NCBI RefSeq assembly: GCF_001028665.1
Contig: NZ_CP011504.1
Span: 310,001 to 374,000, forward strand
Reading direction: 5' to 3'
DNA: 64,000 nt
DNA from: Burkholderia pyrrocinia
GTDB lineage: Bacteria; Pseudomonadota; Gammaproteobacteria; Burkholderiales; Burkholderiaceae
The notes under the pieces are model-generated. The model was not told the origin of the DNA, did not search any database, and saw only the letters and a program-made list of their open reading frames with translations. Made by a program: the position numbers and the translations under genes. Below, in pieces: positions 47,505 through 55,883 of this stretch. Within the stretch, counting starts at the first letter, position 1. Each line of letters starts with the position of its first letter.

Positions 47505-47532
47505 CTGTCCAGATAACCATCCATCCGGACAG
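47505..47532. promoter_or_regulatory. Palindromic operator candidate for the aconitase X operon
   Basis: CTGTCCAGAT (47505-47514) and ATCCGGACAG (47523-47532) match as inverted arms in 9 of 10 positions with an 8-bp spacer, about 78 bp upstream of the large-subunit ATG. No dedicated regulator gene is adjacent. Confidence 0.5.
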
Positions 47533-47651
47533 TTTAAAAACCAATTCTCGGTCGCAGATGCCATGCGTCCGCGCTTCGAACGCTGCCGAAGCGTCCGATG
47601 GATCGAATTCCGCTCCAGTTCGTCGCAACGCGCGAGCCACCTGCTGCCCGC

Positions 47652-48080
47652 CTAGCGTTCCGCGGTAAGGCTGAACAGTTCATCGCGCAGCGCCTTCGCG
47701 CGCCCCTCGCCGAACTGCGTCTCGAATTCGTCCTGCGCGGCCTGCCACGCGACCTTCGCCTGCGCGAACGTGCGCTCGCCGAGCTTCGTGAGGCTCAGCG
47801 CATGCGCGCGCGCATCGTGCTCGGACGCGGCCGTCGCGACAAAACCGTCGCGCTGCAACGGCTTCAGCGCGCGCAGCAGCGTCGTGCGATCCATCACGAG
47901 CGTGTCGGCAAGTTCGCTCATCAGCAGGCCGGGCCGATGCGTCAGGTTCGCCATGATCGAGAACTGCGCGGGCGTGACGCCGACCGGGGCCAGATGGCGT
48001 TCGTACAGTTGCGTGACGAAGCGCGCCGCCTGACGCAGCGCGAGGCAGTTGCACGTTAGGGCAATCGGGATGTCGTTCAT
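47652..48080 (-). CDS. MarR-family regulator (copy 1)
   Basis: A 142-residue winged-helix MarR repressor. The stretch RQAARFVTQLYERHLAPVGV, TPAQFSIMANL, and DRTTLLRALKPLQRDGFV with the basic wing are typical. It is paralogous to the MarR at 49221-49652 (same RQAAR..YER...GVTP and LLRALKPL pattern). It is divergent from a LysR gene; a shared 12-bp operator-like site lies at 48097-48108 in front of it. The ATG at 48080 is used; upstream codons in the frame cross the operator. Confidence 0.85.
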   Translation of the reverse strand: MNDIPIALTCNCLALRQAARFVTQLYERHLAPVGVTPAQFSIMANLTHRPGLLMSELADTLVMDRTTLLRALKPLQRDGFVATAASEHDARAHALSLTKLGERTFAQAKVAWQAAQDEFETQFGEGRAKALRDELFSLTAER

Positions 48081-48096
48081 GTTCCGCAATTTATAT

Positions 48097-48108
48097 GTGC
48101 ATATGCAT
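48097..48108. promoter_or_regulatory. MarR-type operator candidate, site 1
   Basis: GTGCATATGCAT, containing the perfect palindrome TGCATATGCA, lies 17 bp upstream of the first MarR start. Near-identical sites are at 49215-49226 and 49695-49706. Confidence 0.5.
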
Positions 48109-48192
48109 AAAGTCAATGTACACTCCGCCGTAACGAGGCCGGTGGCCGGATGGGTAGGCCCGGCGCCCCGCCATCGCGTCAAGGAGACGGAC

Positions 48193-49113
48193 ATGGACTA
48201 CATCGACAAGCTGCGGATCTTCCGGTCGGTGGTCGAGATGCGCAGCTTCACGCGCGCCGCCGACATGCACGGCCTCGCGCGGCCCGTCGTGTCGCGTGCG
48301 GTCGCGGACCTGGAAGCGCGCTTCGGCAGCCGGCTGCTGCACCGGACCACGCGCCAGGTGTCGCTGACCGAAACCGCCGAGCGCATCTACGAGCGCTGCG
48401 CGGCCGTGCTCGACGAGCTCGACGCGCTCGAAGTGGAAGCCCAGACGCAGACGCGCGAACCCGAGGGCCTGCTGCGCCTCGTCGCGCACACGACGGCCGC
48501 GCTGAACCGGCTCGTGCCGCTGATCGCCGGCTTCAAGAGCGCGCATCCGAAGGTGCGCCTCGACGTCACGTTGACCGAGCGCCCAGTCGATCTCGTCGGC
48601 GAAGGCTACGACATCGGCATCGTCGTGCCGTACATGCTGACGAGCGAGACGACCGTCGTGCGGCTGGTCGAGCGCATTCCGGTCGTGATCGTCGCGACGC
48701 CCGCGTATCTGAGCGCGCATTCGCGCCCCGAAACGCCCGCCGACCTCGCCGATCATCCGTTCGTGCCGATATCGCCGTCGCTGCGCCGGCCCGCGCTGTC
48801 GTTCCGCGTCGACGGCGACACGCTGACCGTGCCGTACCGCTTCGACATCTCGTCGAACAGCCCCGTCTTCAACCGCGAAATGGTGATGCACGACTTCGGC
48901 ATCGGCGTCGTGCCGAGAACGCTCGTCGAGGCCGAACTCGCGTCGGGCGCACTCGTGCAGTTGCTGGAGGGCGCCGATCTCGTCGACGCGTTCGTCGAGA
49001 TCAAGCTCGCGTACGCGAACCGCGCGCTGCTGCCCGCGAAGGTGAAGGCGTTCATCGACTACACGGCCGACTATTGCGACCGCGTGGGCCGGATCGTTCC
49101 GGCCGCGGCCTGA
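48193..49113 (+). CDS. LysR-family regulator between the two MarR genes
   Basis: A 306-residue LysR protein with the N-terminal HTH (YIDKLRIFRSVVEMRSFTRA, RPVVSRAVADLEARFGSRLL, HRTTRQVSLTETA) of the common DmlR/AaeR-like group and a substrate-binding domain. AAGGAGA at 48181-48187 precedes the ATG at 48193. It diverges from the first MarR gene and is followed, after about 100 bp, by the second MarR gene and the efflux operon. A role in controlling that operon is plausible from position only. Confidence 0.87.
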   Translation: MDYIDKLRIFRSVVEMRSFTRAADMHGLARPVVSRAVADLEARFGSRLLHRTTRQVSLTETAERIYERCAAVLDELDALEVEAQTQTREPEGLLRLVAHTTAALNRLVPLIAGFKSAHPKVRLDVTLTERPVDLVGEGYDIGIVVPYMLTSETTVVRLVERIPVVIVATPAYLSAHSRPETPADLADHPFVPISPSLRRPALSFRVDGDTLTVPYRFDISSNSPVFNREMVMHDFGIGVVPRTLVEAELASGALVQLLEGADLVDAFVEIKLAYANRALLPAKVKAFIDYTADYCDRVGRIVPAAA

Positions 49114-49214
49114 TCCGGCGCGCGAACGCGTCGGCCTGACGCCGATTGGTACAGCCACGACACCAATCTGATCCCGCTCCGCCCATCGCTTCGTGGCGCC
49201 CCGCGCCCTAACAT

Positions 49215-49226
49215 GTGCACATGCAC
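49215..49226. promoter_or_regulatory. MarR-type operator candidate, site 2
   Basis: GTGCACATGCAC overlaps the start of the second MarR gene. It differs from site 1 at two positions that keep the palindromic pattern. Confidence 0.5.
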
Positions 49227-49652
49227 AAGACCACGCTAACCGATGACGATTGCTTCGCGGTCCGGCAAGCCGCTCGCCGGATCTCGCAGTTCTACGAGCG
49301 TTACCTGTCGCGGGCGGGCGTCACGCCGTCGCAGTACAGCATTCTCGCGCTGCTGCGCGAGCGGCCGGGCCTGACGATGGCGACGCTGTCGGCCGTGCTG
49401 GTGATCGAGCGCACCGCGCTGCTGCGCGCGCTCAAGCCGCTCGTCGGCGCGGCGCTGGTGACGGGCCGGATCGAGCCGCCGTGCCGCGGCCAGACGTTCG
49501 CGCTGACCGCGCACGGCGAAACGAAGGTCGCCGACGCGCACGTGCACTGGCTCGCCGCGCAGGAAGCGTTCGAGCGACGGTTCGGGCCGACCCAGGCGGC
49601 CCGCCTGAGAGACGAATTGTTCCGGATCACGCACAACCTGCCGGAGCGCTAA
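49221..49652 (+). CDS. MarR-family regulator (copy 2) of the efflux operon
   Basis: A 143-residue MarR protein closely related in pattern to copy 1 (RQAARRISQFYERYLSRAGV, TPSQYSILALL, IERTALLRALKPL). It lies 64 bp upstream of the EmrA-like gene and reads in the same direction, which is the usual place for an EmrR-like repressor of an Emr pump. The start is ATG 49221 or GTG 49215; both fall inside operator-like site 2, suggesting autorepression. No RBS is obvious. Confidence 0.83.
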   Translation: MHKTTLTDDDCFAVRQAARRISQFYERYLSRAGVTPSQYSILALLRERPGLTMATLSAVLVIERTALLRALKPLVGAALVTGRIEPPCRGQTFALTAHGETKVADAHVHWLAAQEAFERRFGPTQAARLRDELFRITHNLPER

Positions 49653-49694
49653 CCCCTTCCCCGATCGACGCGACGTCGTCGATCGTTTTGATAA

Positions 49695-49706
49695 GTGCAT
49701 ATACAT
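49695..49706. promoter_or_regulatory. MarR-type operator candidate, site 3
   Basis: GTGCATATACAT lies 10 bp upstream of the EmrA-like start. It is the third copy of the motif found before both MarR genes, linking the pump to them. Confidence 0.5.
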
Positions 49707-49716
49707 AGGTGAATCG

Positions 49717-50811
49717 ATGGAAACGACCCAGGAAGTCACTGCCTCCCGCGAGGCAGTCACAATCGACCGGCCCGCGAAGCAGCGGCGCCGCGTGCCGTGG
49801 ATGCGCATCGCGGTGATCGCCGTCGTCGTCGTGGTGGCAGCTGCCGTGCTCGACTGGCTGTTCGTGCTGCGCTTCCAGGAGAGCACCGACGATGCCTATG
49901 TCGGCGGCGACGTGACGGTGCTCGCGCCGAAGGTCAACGGCTTCGTCGACCGGATTCTCGTGACCGACAACCAGCGCGTGAAGGCCGGCGACGTGCTCGT
50001 GCAGCTCGATGCGCGCGACTTCGATGCGAAGCTCGCGCAGGCCAGCGCCGAAGTCGACAGTGCACGCTCCTCCGTGGCCGAACTCGAAGCGAAGCAGCAG
50101 TTGCAATACGCGGTGATCGGCCAGCAAGCGGCAGACAAGAGCGCATCGTCGGCCGAACTGACGCGCGCCGCATCGGACCGCGTGCGCTATCGCGAGCTCG
50201 TGAAATCCGACGCCGTGTCGAACCAGATCGTCGAGCGCGCGGACGCCGATTATTCGAAGGCCGGTGCCGCCGTCGAACGCAGCGACGCCGCGCTGCTCGC
50301 GTCGAAGCGGCAACTCGACGTGCTCGGCGCGCAGCTCGCCGATGCGCGGGCCCGCGTGAACACCGCGCTCGCCGCGCAGCGCGTTGCGGCGCTCAACGTC
50401 GAATACACGACGATCCGCTCGCCGGTCGACGGTTACGTCGGCAACCGCACGGGCCGTGTCGGGATGCTCGCGAACGTCGGCGTGCCGCTGCTGACGATCG
50501 TGCCGGCTTCCGGGCTGTGGATCGACGCGAACTTCAAGGAAGACCAGCTGCGCAAGATGCGCGCGGGCGATCGCGTCGACGTGTCGCTCGATGCGTCGAG
50601 CACGCGCCTGCATGGCCGCGTCGACAGCGTCGCGCCCGCGACCGGCGCGACCTTCAGCGTGCTGCCGCCCGAGAACGCGACCGGCAACTTCACGAAGATC
50701 GTCCAGCGCGTGCCCGTGCGCGTGCATCTCGATCCGCAGCCGGGCCTCGAGCACGTGCTGCGCCCCGGCCTGTCCGCGGTCGTGACCGTGCATACCGACC
50801 ACGCGAACTGA
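49717..50811 (+). CDS. EmrA-like membrane fusion protein
   Basis: A 364-residue HlyD/EmrA-family periplasmic adaptor. One N-terminal membrane helix (about 30-52) is followed by STDDAYVGGDVTVLAPKVNG, a long coiled-coil hairpin (about 100-210) and the beta-barrel part. It bridges the inner-membrane pump to the outer-membrane channel encoded two genes on. The gene has an operator-like site directly upstream and is 13 nt from the pump gene. Confidence 0.9.
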   Translation: METTQEVTASREAVTIDRPAKQRRRVPWMRIAVIAVVVVVAAAVLDWLFVLRFQESTDDAYVGGDVTVLAPKVNGFVDRILVTDNQRVKAGDVLVQLDARDFDAKLAQASAEVDSARSSVAELEAKQQLQYAVIGQQAADKSASSAELTRAASDRVRYRELVKSDAVSNQIVERADADYSKAGAAVERSDAALLASKRQLDVLGAQLADARARVNTALAAQRVAALNVEYTTIRSPVDGYVGNRTGRVGMLANVGVPLLTIVPASGLWIDANFKEDQLRKMRAGDRVDVSLDASSTRLHGRVDSVAPATGATFSVLPPENATGNFTKIVQRVPVRVHLDPQPGLEHVLRPGLSAVVTVHTDHAN

Positions 50812-50824
50812 GCGGGAGCCGACC

Positions 50825-52399
50825 ATGACCACCGCGTTTTCCGGCGACCCCGCGTCGCAACCGACCAAGCAGCGCGTGTTCGCGTTCGCGCTGATGTGCG
50901 TCGGCTTCTTCATGGCGACGCTCGACATCCAGATCGTCGCGTCGTCGCTGCGCGACATCGGCGGCGGCTTGTCCGCGAGCCAGGACGAGCTGTCGTGGGT
51001 GCAGACGGCCTACCTGATCGCCGAGATCATCGTGATCCCGATGTCGGGCTGGCTGTCGAAGGTGATGTCGACGCGCTGGCTGTTCGTCGCGTCGGCCGTC
51101 GGCTTCACGATCACGAGCATGCTGTGCGGGCTCGCGTGGGACATCAACTCGATGATCCTGTTTCGCGGGCTGCAGGGTGCGCTCGGCGCCGCGATGATCC
51201 CGACCGTGTTCACCACCGCGTTCGTGCTGTTCCCCGGCAAGCAGCGGCTGATCGCGTCGACGACCATCGGCGCGCTCGCGTCGCTCGCGCCGGCGATCGG
51301 CCCCGTGATCGGCGGCTGGATCACCGACCAATGGTCGTGGCACTGGCTGTTCTACCTGAACCTCGTGCCGGGTATCGCCGTGGCCGCGCTCGTGCCGCGC
51401 TACGTGCATATCGACGAACCCGACCTCAGCCTCATCAAGCGCGGCGACTATCTCGGCATCGTGCTGATGTCGGGCTTCCTCGGCTGCCTCGAATACGTGC
51501 TGGAAGAAGGCCCGCGCAAGAACTGGTTCGGCGACGATGTGATCGTCATCTGCGCATGGATCTCCGGCATCTGCGGCTTCCTGTTCATCGTGCATGCGCT
51601 GACCGCGGAAGATCCGATCGTCGACCTGCGCGCGCTCGCCGTGCGCAACTTCGGGATCGGCAGCCTGCTGTCGTTCGTGACCGGCATCGGGATCTTCGTG
51701 ACCGTGTTCCTGACGCCGCTGTTTCTTGCGCAGGTGCGCGCGTTCAGCTCGCTGCAGATCGGCATCGCGCTGCTGTCGGTCGGCGCGTTCCAGTTGCTCG
51801 CGCTTGGCGTGTATGCGTTTGCCGCACGCTACTTCAGCATGCGTGCGCTGCTCGTGTTCGGGCTGATCTGCTTCGGCCTCGGCTGCTACCTGTACACGCC
51901 GATCACGCACGACTGGGGCTGGCGGGAACTGCTGCTGCCGCAGGCGCTGCGCGGGATCGGCCAGCAGTTCAGCGTGCCGCCGATCGTGACGATGGCGCTC
52001 GGCTCGCTGCCGCAGTCGCGGCTGAAATCGGCGAGCGGCTTGTTCAACCTGATGCGCAATCTCGGCGGTGCGATCGGCATCGCGGTGAGCGCGACGATGC
52101 TCAACGACCGGCTGAACTTCCACTACCTGCGCCTGAACGAGCATGTGAGCGCCGGCGAGCCGCAGATCGCGTCGCTGCTCGACCATCAGGCCGCGTACTG
52201 GACGGCTGTTGCGGGCAATACGCTGAATACCGCGCAGGCCGGGCTCGCGAACCTGCATCGGCTGATTTATCGCGAAGCGCTGACGCTCACCTATGCGGAT
52301 GCGTACTACGCGCTGTCGCTGTGCTTCGTCGTCGCGCTGCTTGCGGTCGTGTTTTCCAAACCCATTACTTTGAACGCGCCGCCGCCGGACGCGCACTGA
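50825..52399 (+). CDS. EmrB-like multidrug efflux MFS pump (DHA2)
   Basis: A 524-residue major facilitator of the 14-helix DHA2 family that exports drugs or toxic organics with protons. It shows the MATLDIQIVASSLRDIGGGL start of helix 1, the antiporter motif C region near LAPAIGPVIGGWITDQ, and about 14 hydrophobic segments. It lies in an operon with the adaptor and outer-membrane factor. Substrates cannot be told from sequence. Confidence 0.92.
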   Translation: MTTAFSGDPASQPTKQRVFAFALMCVGFFMATLDIQIVASSLRDIGGGLSASQDELSWVQTAYLIAEIIVIPMSGWLSKVMSTRWLFVASAVGFTITSMLCGLAWDINSMILFRGLQGALGAAMIPTVFTTAFVLFPGKQRLIASTTIGALASLAPAIGPVIGGWITDQWSWHWLFYLNLVPGIAVAALVPRYVHIDEPDLSLIKRGDYLGIVLMSGFLGCLEYVLEEGPRKNWFGDDVIVICAWISGICGFLFIVHALTAEDPIVDLRALAVRNFGIGSLLSFVTGIGIFVTVFLTPLFLAQVRAFSSLQIGIALLSVGAFQLLALGVYAFAARYFSMRALLVFGLICFGLGCYLYTPITHDWGWRELLLPQALRGIGQQFSVPPIVTMALGSLPQSRLKSASGLFNLMRNLGGAIGIAVSATMLNDRLNFHYLRLNEHVSAGEPQIASLLDHQAAYWTAVAGNTLNTAQAGLANLHRLIYREALTLTYADAYYALSLCFVVALLAVVFSKPITLNAPPPDAH

Positions 52400-52409
52400 G
52401 ATCCTCATC

Positions 52410-53852
52410 ATGAAAAAGCTACTCGTCGCCGTTGCCGTCAGCGTGTTCGCCGCAGGGTGTGCGGTGCAGCCCGCGCAGCATCCGGCGCTGCACGAATCCG
52501 TTCAGACGCTCGCGCCCACCGCATGGGATACCGACGTGCCGCGCGCGGACATCGACGCCGCCGCATGGTGGGCACAATTCCACGATCCCGTGCTCGACCG
52601 GCTGATCGCGACCGTGCTCGACGGCAACCTCGATCTGCAGGCCGCCGCCGAACGCGTGAAGCAGGCGCAGGCGCTGACCGTCCAGAAGCGCGCGGCGCTG
52701 CTGCCCGAACTCGACGCGACCGCGCACGCGGCCGACGCGCGGCAGAACACGCCGCCGCCGCTCGGTTATGTGCGACAGGCCGGCGTGGGGCTCGCGCTGA
52801 GCTGGTCGCCCGATGTGTTCGGCGGCGAACGGCTCGATCTGCTCGCCGCGCAAGCCGAGCTCGTCGGGCAGAAGCATGCGGAAGATGCAATGCGGCTCGC
52901 GCTCGCGGCCGATGCGGCATCCGCGTATGTCGATCTGCGCTGGGCGCAGCAGGAACTGAAGATCCTGCAGGACAACGCGAAGATTCGTCAGCACGCGCTC
53001 GAACTCACGCGCAAGCGGCAGGCGTTCGGGTTGTCGACGGAACTCGACGTCACGCGCGCGCAAAACCAGCTCGATGCGCTCGAAGCGCGGATTCCGCCGA
53101 CGCAGGCGCAGATTTCGCATCAGCTCAATCTGATTGCCGTGTATTCGGGGCGGACGCCGGAATCGGTCGATCGGCTCGTGTTGGCGCAAGCGGGTGAGAT
53201 TCCTGCGCCGCCGGTTGGCGCGCCGGGGACGTTGCCTTCGCAGGCTTTGTTGCGGCGGCCCGATGTGTTGACTGCTTATGCGCAGGTTGAACGGCGTGCG
53301 GCTCAAGTGGGTGTTGCGAAGGCCGAGCGGTATCCGAAGTTTTCGCTGAATTTGGCGGACGGGATTCTGGCGGCGTCGTATCTCGGGTTGCCTACGTTGA
53401 CCGACAACCTGTTTAGTGCAGCGTTGAGTGCGACGAGTCCGATCTTCAATGCGGGGCGTATTACCGCCGATATCTCGCAGAGCGAAAGCCGGATGCGCGA
53501 GTCGGAACTCGGGTTAAGGCAGACGATGCTGCAGGCGTTGAGGGAAGTCGAGGATGCGCGTGCGAATCTTGTCAGTTCCGATGAAGCGACGCGGAAGCTC
53601 GATAGCGCGCTTTCTGCGTCGGACAAGGCGCTTGGGTTGGCGAATCAGCTCTATAAGGGCGGCGCGACGGATTTTCTGGATGTGCTGTCGGCGCAGGAGG
53701 TTTATCTGCGGGATTCGGATTCGCTCAATCAGGTCAAGCGCGAGCATGCGCTGGCAGCGGTCGCGCTTTATCGGTCGCTTGGGGGTGGGTGGAGCAGGAA
53801 CGAGGCGGCGGGTGGGACGGAGGCGGAGACAGAGGCTGTGGCGAAGAATTGA
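52410..53852 (+). CDS. Outer-membrane efflux lipoprotein (NodT/OprM family)
   Basis: A 480-residue TolC-like outer-membrane factor. The signal peptide ends in a lipobox FAAG|C (C17). Two repeats of the outer-membrane efflux fold follow (WWAQFHDPVLDRLIATVLDG, then LLRRPDVLTAYAQVERRAAQ). It completes the tripartite pump. From about base 53130 to the stop, codon use changes visibly from GC-rich to more T-ending codons; the frame stays intact. Confidence 0.92.
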   Translation: MKKLLVAVAVSVFAAGCAVQPAQHPALHESVQTLAPTAWDTDVPRADIDAAAWWAQFHDPVLDRLIATVLDGNLDLQAAAERVKQAQALTVQKRAALLPELDATAHAADARQNTPPPLGYVRQAGVGLALSWSPDVFGGERLDLLAAQAELVGQKHAEDAMRLALAADAASAYVDLRWAQQELKILQDNAKIRQHALELTRKRQAFGLSTELDVTRAQNQLDALEARIPPTQAQISHQLNLIAVYSGRTPESVDRLVLAQAGEIPAPPVGAPGTLPSQALLRRPDVLTAYAQVERRAAQVGVAKAERYPKFSLNLADGILAASYLGLPTLTDNLFSAALSATSPIFNAGRITADISQSESRMRESELGLRQTMLQALREVEDARANLVSSDEATRKLDSALSASDKALGLANQLYKGGATDFLDVLSAQEVYLRDSDSLNQVKREHALAAVALYRSLGGGWSRNEAAGGTEAETEAVAKN

Positions 53853-53946
53853 AGCCGGTGCCTGATACGAATGCAGCGTCCCGTCGGCGGCCTGCACCTT
53901 TACGCATGCAAGGCCGCCCGGCTAAACCGGCGCGGCCTAGTTCAGG

Positions 53947-54579
53947 TTACAGCGGCGGCCGCTTCAACTTCACCCAGCGCTGCACCGACGCCCGCTCCCA
54001 CTGCGCACGCGCATAGTCGGCGAGTCGCTGCGGCACCGGATCGTCATTCAGCACCAGACGGTTCAGCATCACCGCCAGATCGACATCGGCAATGCTCCAC
54101 TCGCCGCACAGGTTTGCCGCGCCCGGCGCGAGCAACTTGTCGGCGGCGGCGAACAGCTTCTGCGCGGCAGCCTGCGCCAGACTCGACAGCGGCTCGCTCG
54201 TCGGGCCGTAGAACAGCACTTCGGTCGACCGTTCCGTGCGGATCGGCATCAGGTCGCTGCGCAACCACGCCTGCACCTGACGCGCCCGCGCGCGCTGGCG
54301 CGGATCGACCGGATAGAGCCGCGTGCCCGGGAAAATCTCGTCCAGATACTCGGTAATCGCCGACGATTCCGACAGCGCGAAATCGTCGTGCACGAGCGTC
54401 GGCACGCGTTGCGTCAGCGACGTCGCCGCATAGTCCGGCGCGAAATGCGCGCGGTTGCCGAGATCGACGGTCACCAGTTCGTAAGGCAGTGCTTTTTCCT
54501 CAAGGCCGACGAAGACCGACATCGCGTAAGGGCTCGTGTATTGCGCATCCGCGTAGAGACGGAGATTACCGGTTTGCAC
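53947..54579 (-). CDS. Glutathione S-transferase, YfcF-like
   Basis: A 210-residue GST with N-terminal thioredoxin-like domain (LRLYADAQYTSPYAMSVFVG, QRVPTLVHDDFALSESSAIT) and C-terminal helical domain (SIADVDLAVMLNRLVLNDDP). The start is taken as GTG at 54579 because AAGGAG lies 6 nt upstream and it gives the family length; an ATG 69 nt further upstream would add an unlikely proline-rich tail. It stands alone, converging with the efflux operon. Confidence 0.87.
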   Translation of the reverse strand: MQTGNLRLYADAQYTSPYAMSVFVGLEEKALPYELVTVDLGNRAHFAPDYAATSLTQRVPTLVHDDFALSESSAITEYLDEIFPGTRLYPVDPRQRARARQVQAWLRSDLMPIRTERSTEVLFYGPTSEPLSSLAQAAAQKLFAAADKLLAPGAANLCGEWSIADVDLAVMLNRLVLNDDPVPQRLADYARAQWERASVQRWVKLKRPPL

Positions 54580-54918
54580 TGCTGGCTCCTTGTGAGGTGG
54601 AGGTCGGCGACTGCGGGGCGGTCCGCCGACGGGCTCCGGGTGGATCAATGCGGTGTGTGCGACAGATTAGCAGTGGCGGGAAAGGCGGTGCTGGTGGTTT
54701 CGTGTGCGTTGTGGCCGTTTGGTCATACTGCGCGTAAGTCGACACCTGATCTCTCAGTCAGTGTCAGATCAGATCCGAGCTCGATTGGCCGTCGCTTCAT
54801 CGAGGACCGTGATCGACCCGAAGCGGGCAATCAGGTTTTCCGTTAACGGCCATTCAGCATCAGGCTTTGGCGCTGGTAGGATTCACGTCTGGCTGGCTTA
54901 ATCGGAGCGATTCAGCAA
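54580..54918. other. Intergenic stretch without a recognised gene
   Basis: About 340 bp between the GST start and the next small gene. Only short spurious frames are present. It must contain promoters for the GST (leftward) and possibly for the rightward gene, but no clear box was found. Confidence 0.5.
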
Positions 54919-55305
54919 ATGAAATTCGAGATCGAAGGGAAAGCGGAAATCATTTCGCCAACTCCACGGCAGATCACCCGATCACTGCAATCGCTGCGAA
55001 GCTATGGAAAATCTTCTTACGCGTCGTTGACTGACGCTCGTGGTAGCTACGTGCAGGTAGCGGGCGGCGGTGCTAGTTGCATGATCGAGCGTTACGAATT
55101 CGATGTGCAGCGGTGGAGGGCATTCCACGACAAACCGTCACCCGTGCGCCCCGACGGCACCGTCTTGGTCTTCCGGGCTGGCAACATTCCGATGCGCTCA
55201 GATGAATGGTTCATGGCCGACCAAGTTGCCGAAGTATTTCTGGCCTTCTTCAACGGTGTCCCATACCCACCATTTGTTCATTGGCGACCAGCGCCGAGCC
55301 TTTAA
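54919..55305 (+). CDS. Small uncharacterised protein
   Basis: A 128-residue soluble protein I do not recognise. It has no signal peptide or membrane segment. A Gly-rich stretch YVQVAGGGASCMIERYEFD is followed by FRAGNIPMRSDEWFMADQVA and an aromatic end (FFNGVPYPPFVHW). Composition is less GC-rich than the neighbours. It lies 125 bp from a barstar-like gene on the opposite strand, and the fold could be that of a small immunity protein, but this is only a guess from context. Confidence 0.6.
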   Translation: MKFEIEGKAEIISPTPRQITRSLQSLRSYGKSSYASLTDARGSYVQVAGGGASCMIERYEFDVQRWRAFHDKPSPVRPDGTVLVFRAGNIPMRSDEWFMADQVAEVFLAFFNGVPYPPFVHWRPAPSL

Positions 55306-55429
55306 GCAACAGAAGGCAGCAGCCGGGAGGCGGGTTGGCCGGCATCTGTACCTTAGTACTGTCGTTGATTCGAAGCTTGAATTCGACTGACCGAAGCTGG
55401 CCGCAGTGCGTCTGGCGCTGTCCTTCGAT

Positions 55430-55762
55430 TCAGTCGTAGTACGAGAGTGCAACCAAAGCGGCTTCATGCTCGCGCGTACGACGCCAGTTCACGAAAGCGC
55501 ACGCGTCTTGCAAAGCCTCGAATAGGTCTGGGCAGCGCCTCCGGAAACTGATGACAGCTCCAAGCTGTATCGCCAACGTCTCTCCCGGCCTGACATGCAA
55601 GCTCGTCATCGCGGCCTCGGGCTCATCGAGGTAACCCAAACAGTCAATCAACGCGTCCATGTTGTTGCCATAAAACGCGGGAAAACCAAAGACCTGCGAG
55701 AAGACCCGATGGAACGAAGGCCAGTCTGCAATTTCAGTCGTGTCTATGAACACTTTCGTCAT
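55430..55762 (-). CDS. Barstar-family RNase inhibitor, orphan
   Basis: A 110-residue protein with the barstar pattern: FSQVFGFPAFYGNNMDALID, CLGYLDEP. Barstars bind and block barnase-type or related ribonucleases. No barnase-like or other RNase toxin gene is adjacent, so this is an orphan immunity gene, perhaps against contact- or T6SS-delivered RNases of competitors. The ATG at 55760-55762 fits the family start. Confidence 0.85.
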   Translation of the reverse strand: MTKVFIDTTEIADWPSFHRVFSQVFGFPAFYGNNMDALIDCLGYLDEPEAAMTSLHVRPGETLAIQLGAVISFRRRCPDLFEALQDACAFVNWRRTREHEAALVALSYYD

Positions 55763-55818
55763 CGCGTTTTTCCGAATTCTGTTGTGTTTCTAAGCGGTTC
55801 CCAAAGTTACTCCATTGT

Positions 55819-55867
55819 CGGATTGTCGACGATTTTGGCACCGAGTACCAGTGACCGTTCCTGGCCG
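55819..55867. repeat. 49-bp intergenic repeat, copy 1
   Basis: It begins with CGGATTGTCGACGATT and ends with CCGTTCCTGGCCG; both ends are identical to the copy at 56662-56710 while the middle differs. Total length is the same, 49 bp. It lies 56 bp upstream of the barstar start, on the other side from its coding region. Confidence 0.55.
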
Positions 55868-55883
55868 ACTACAGCCTGCGTCC

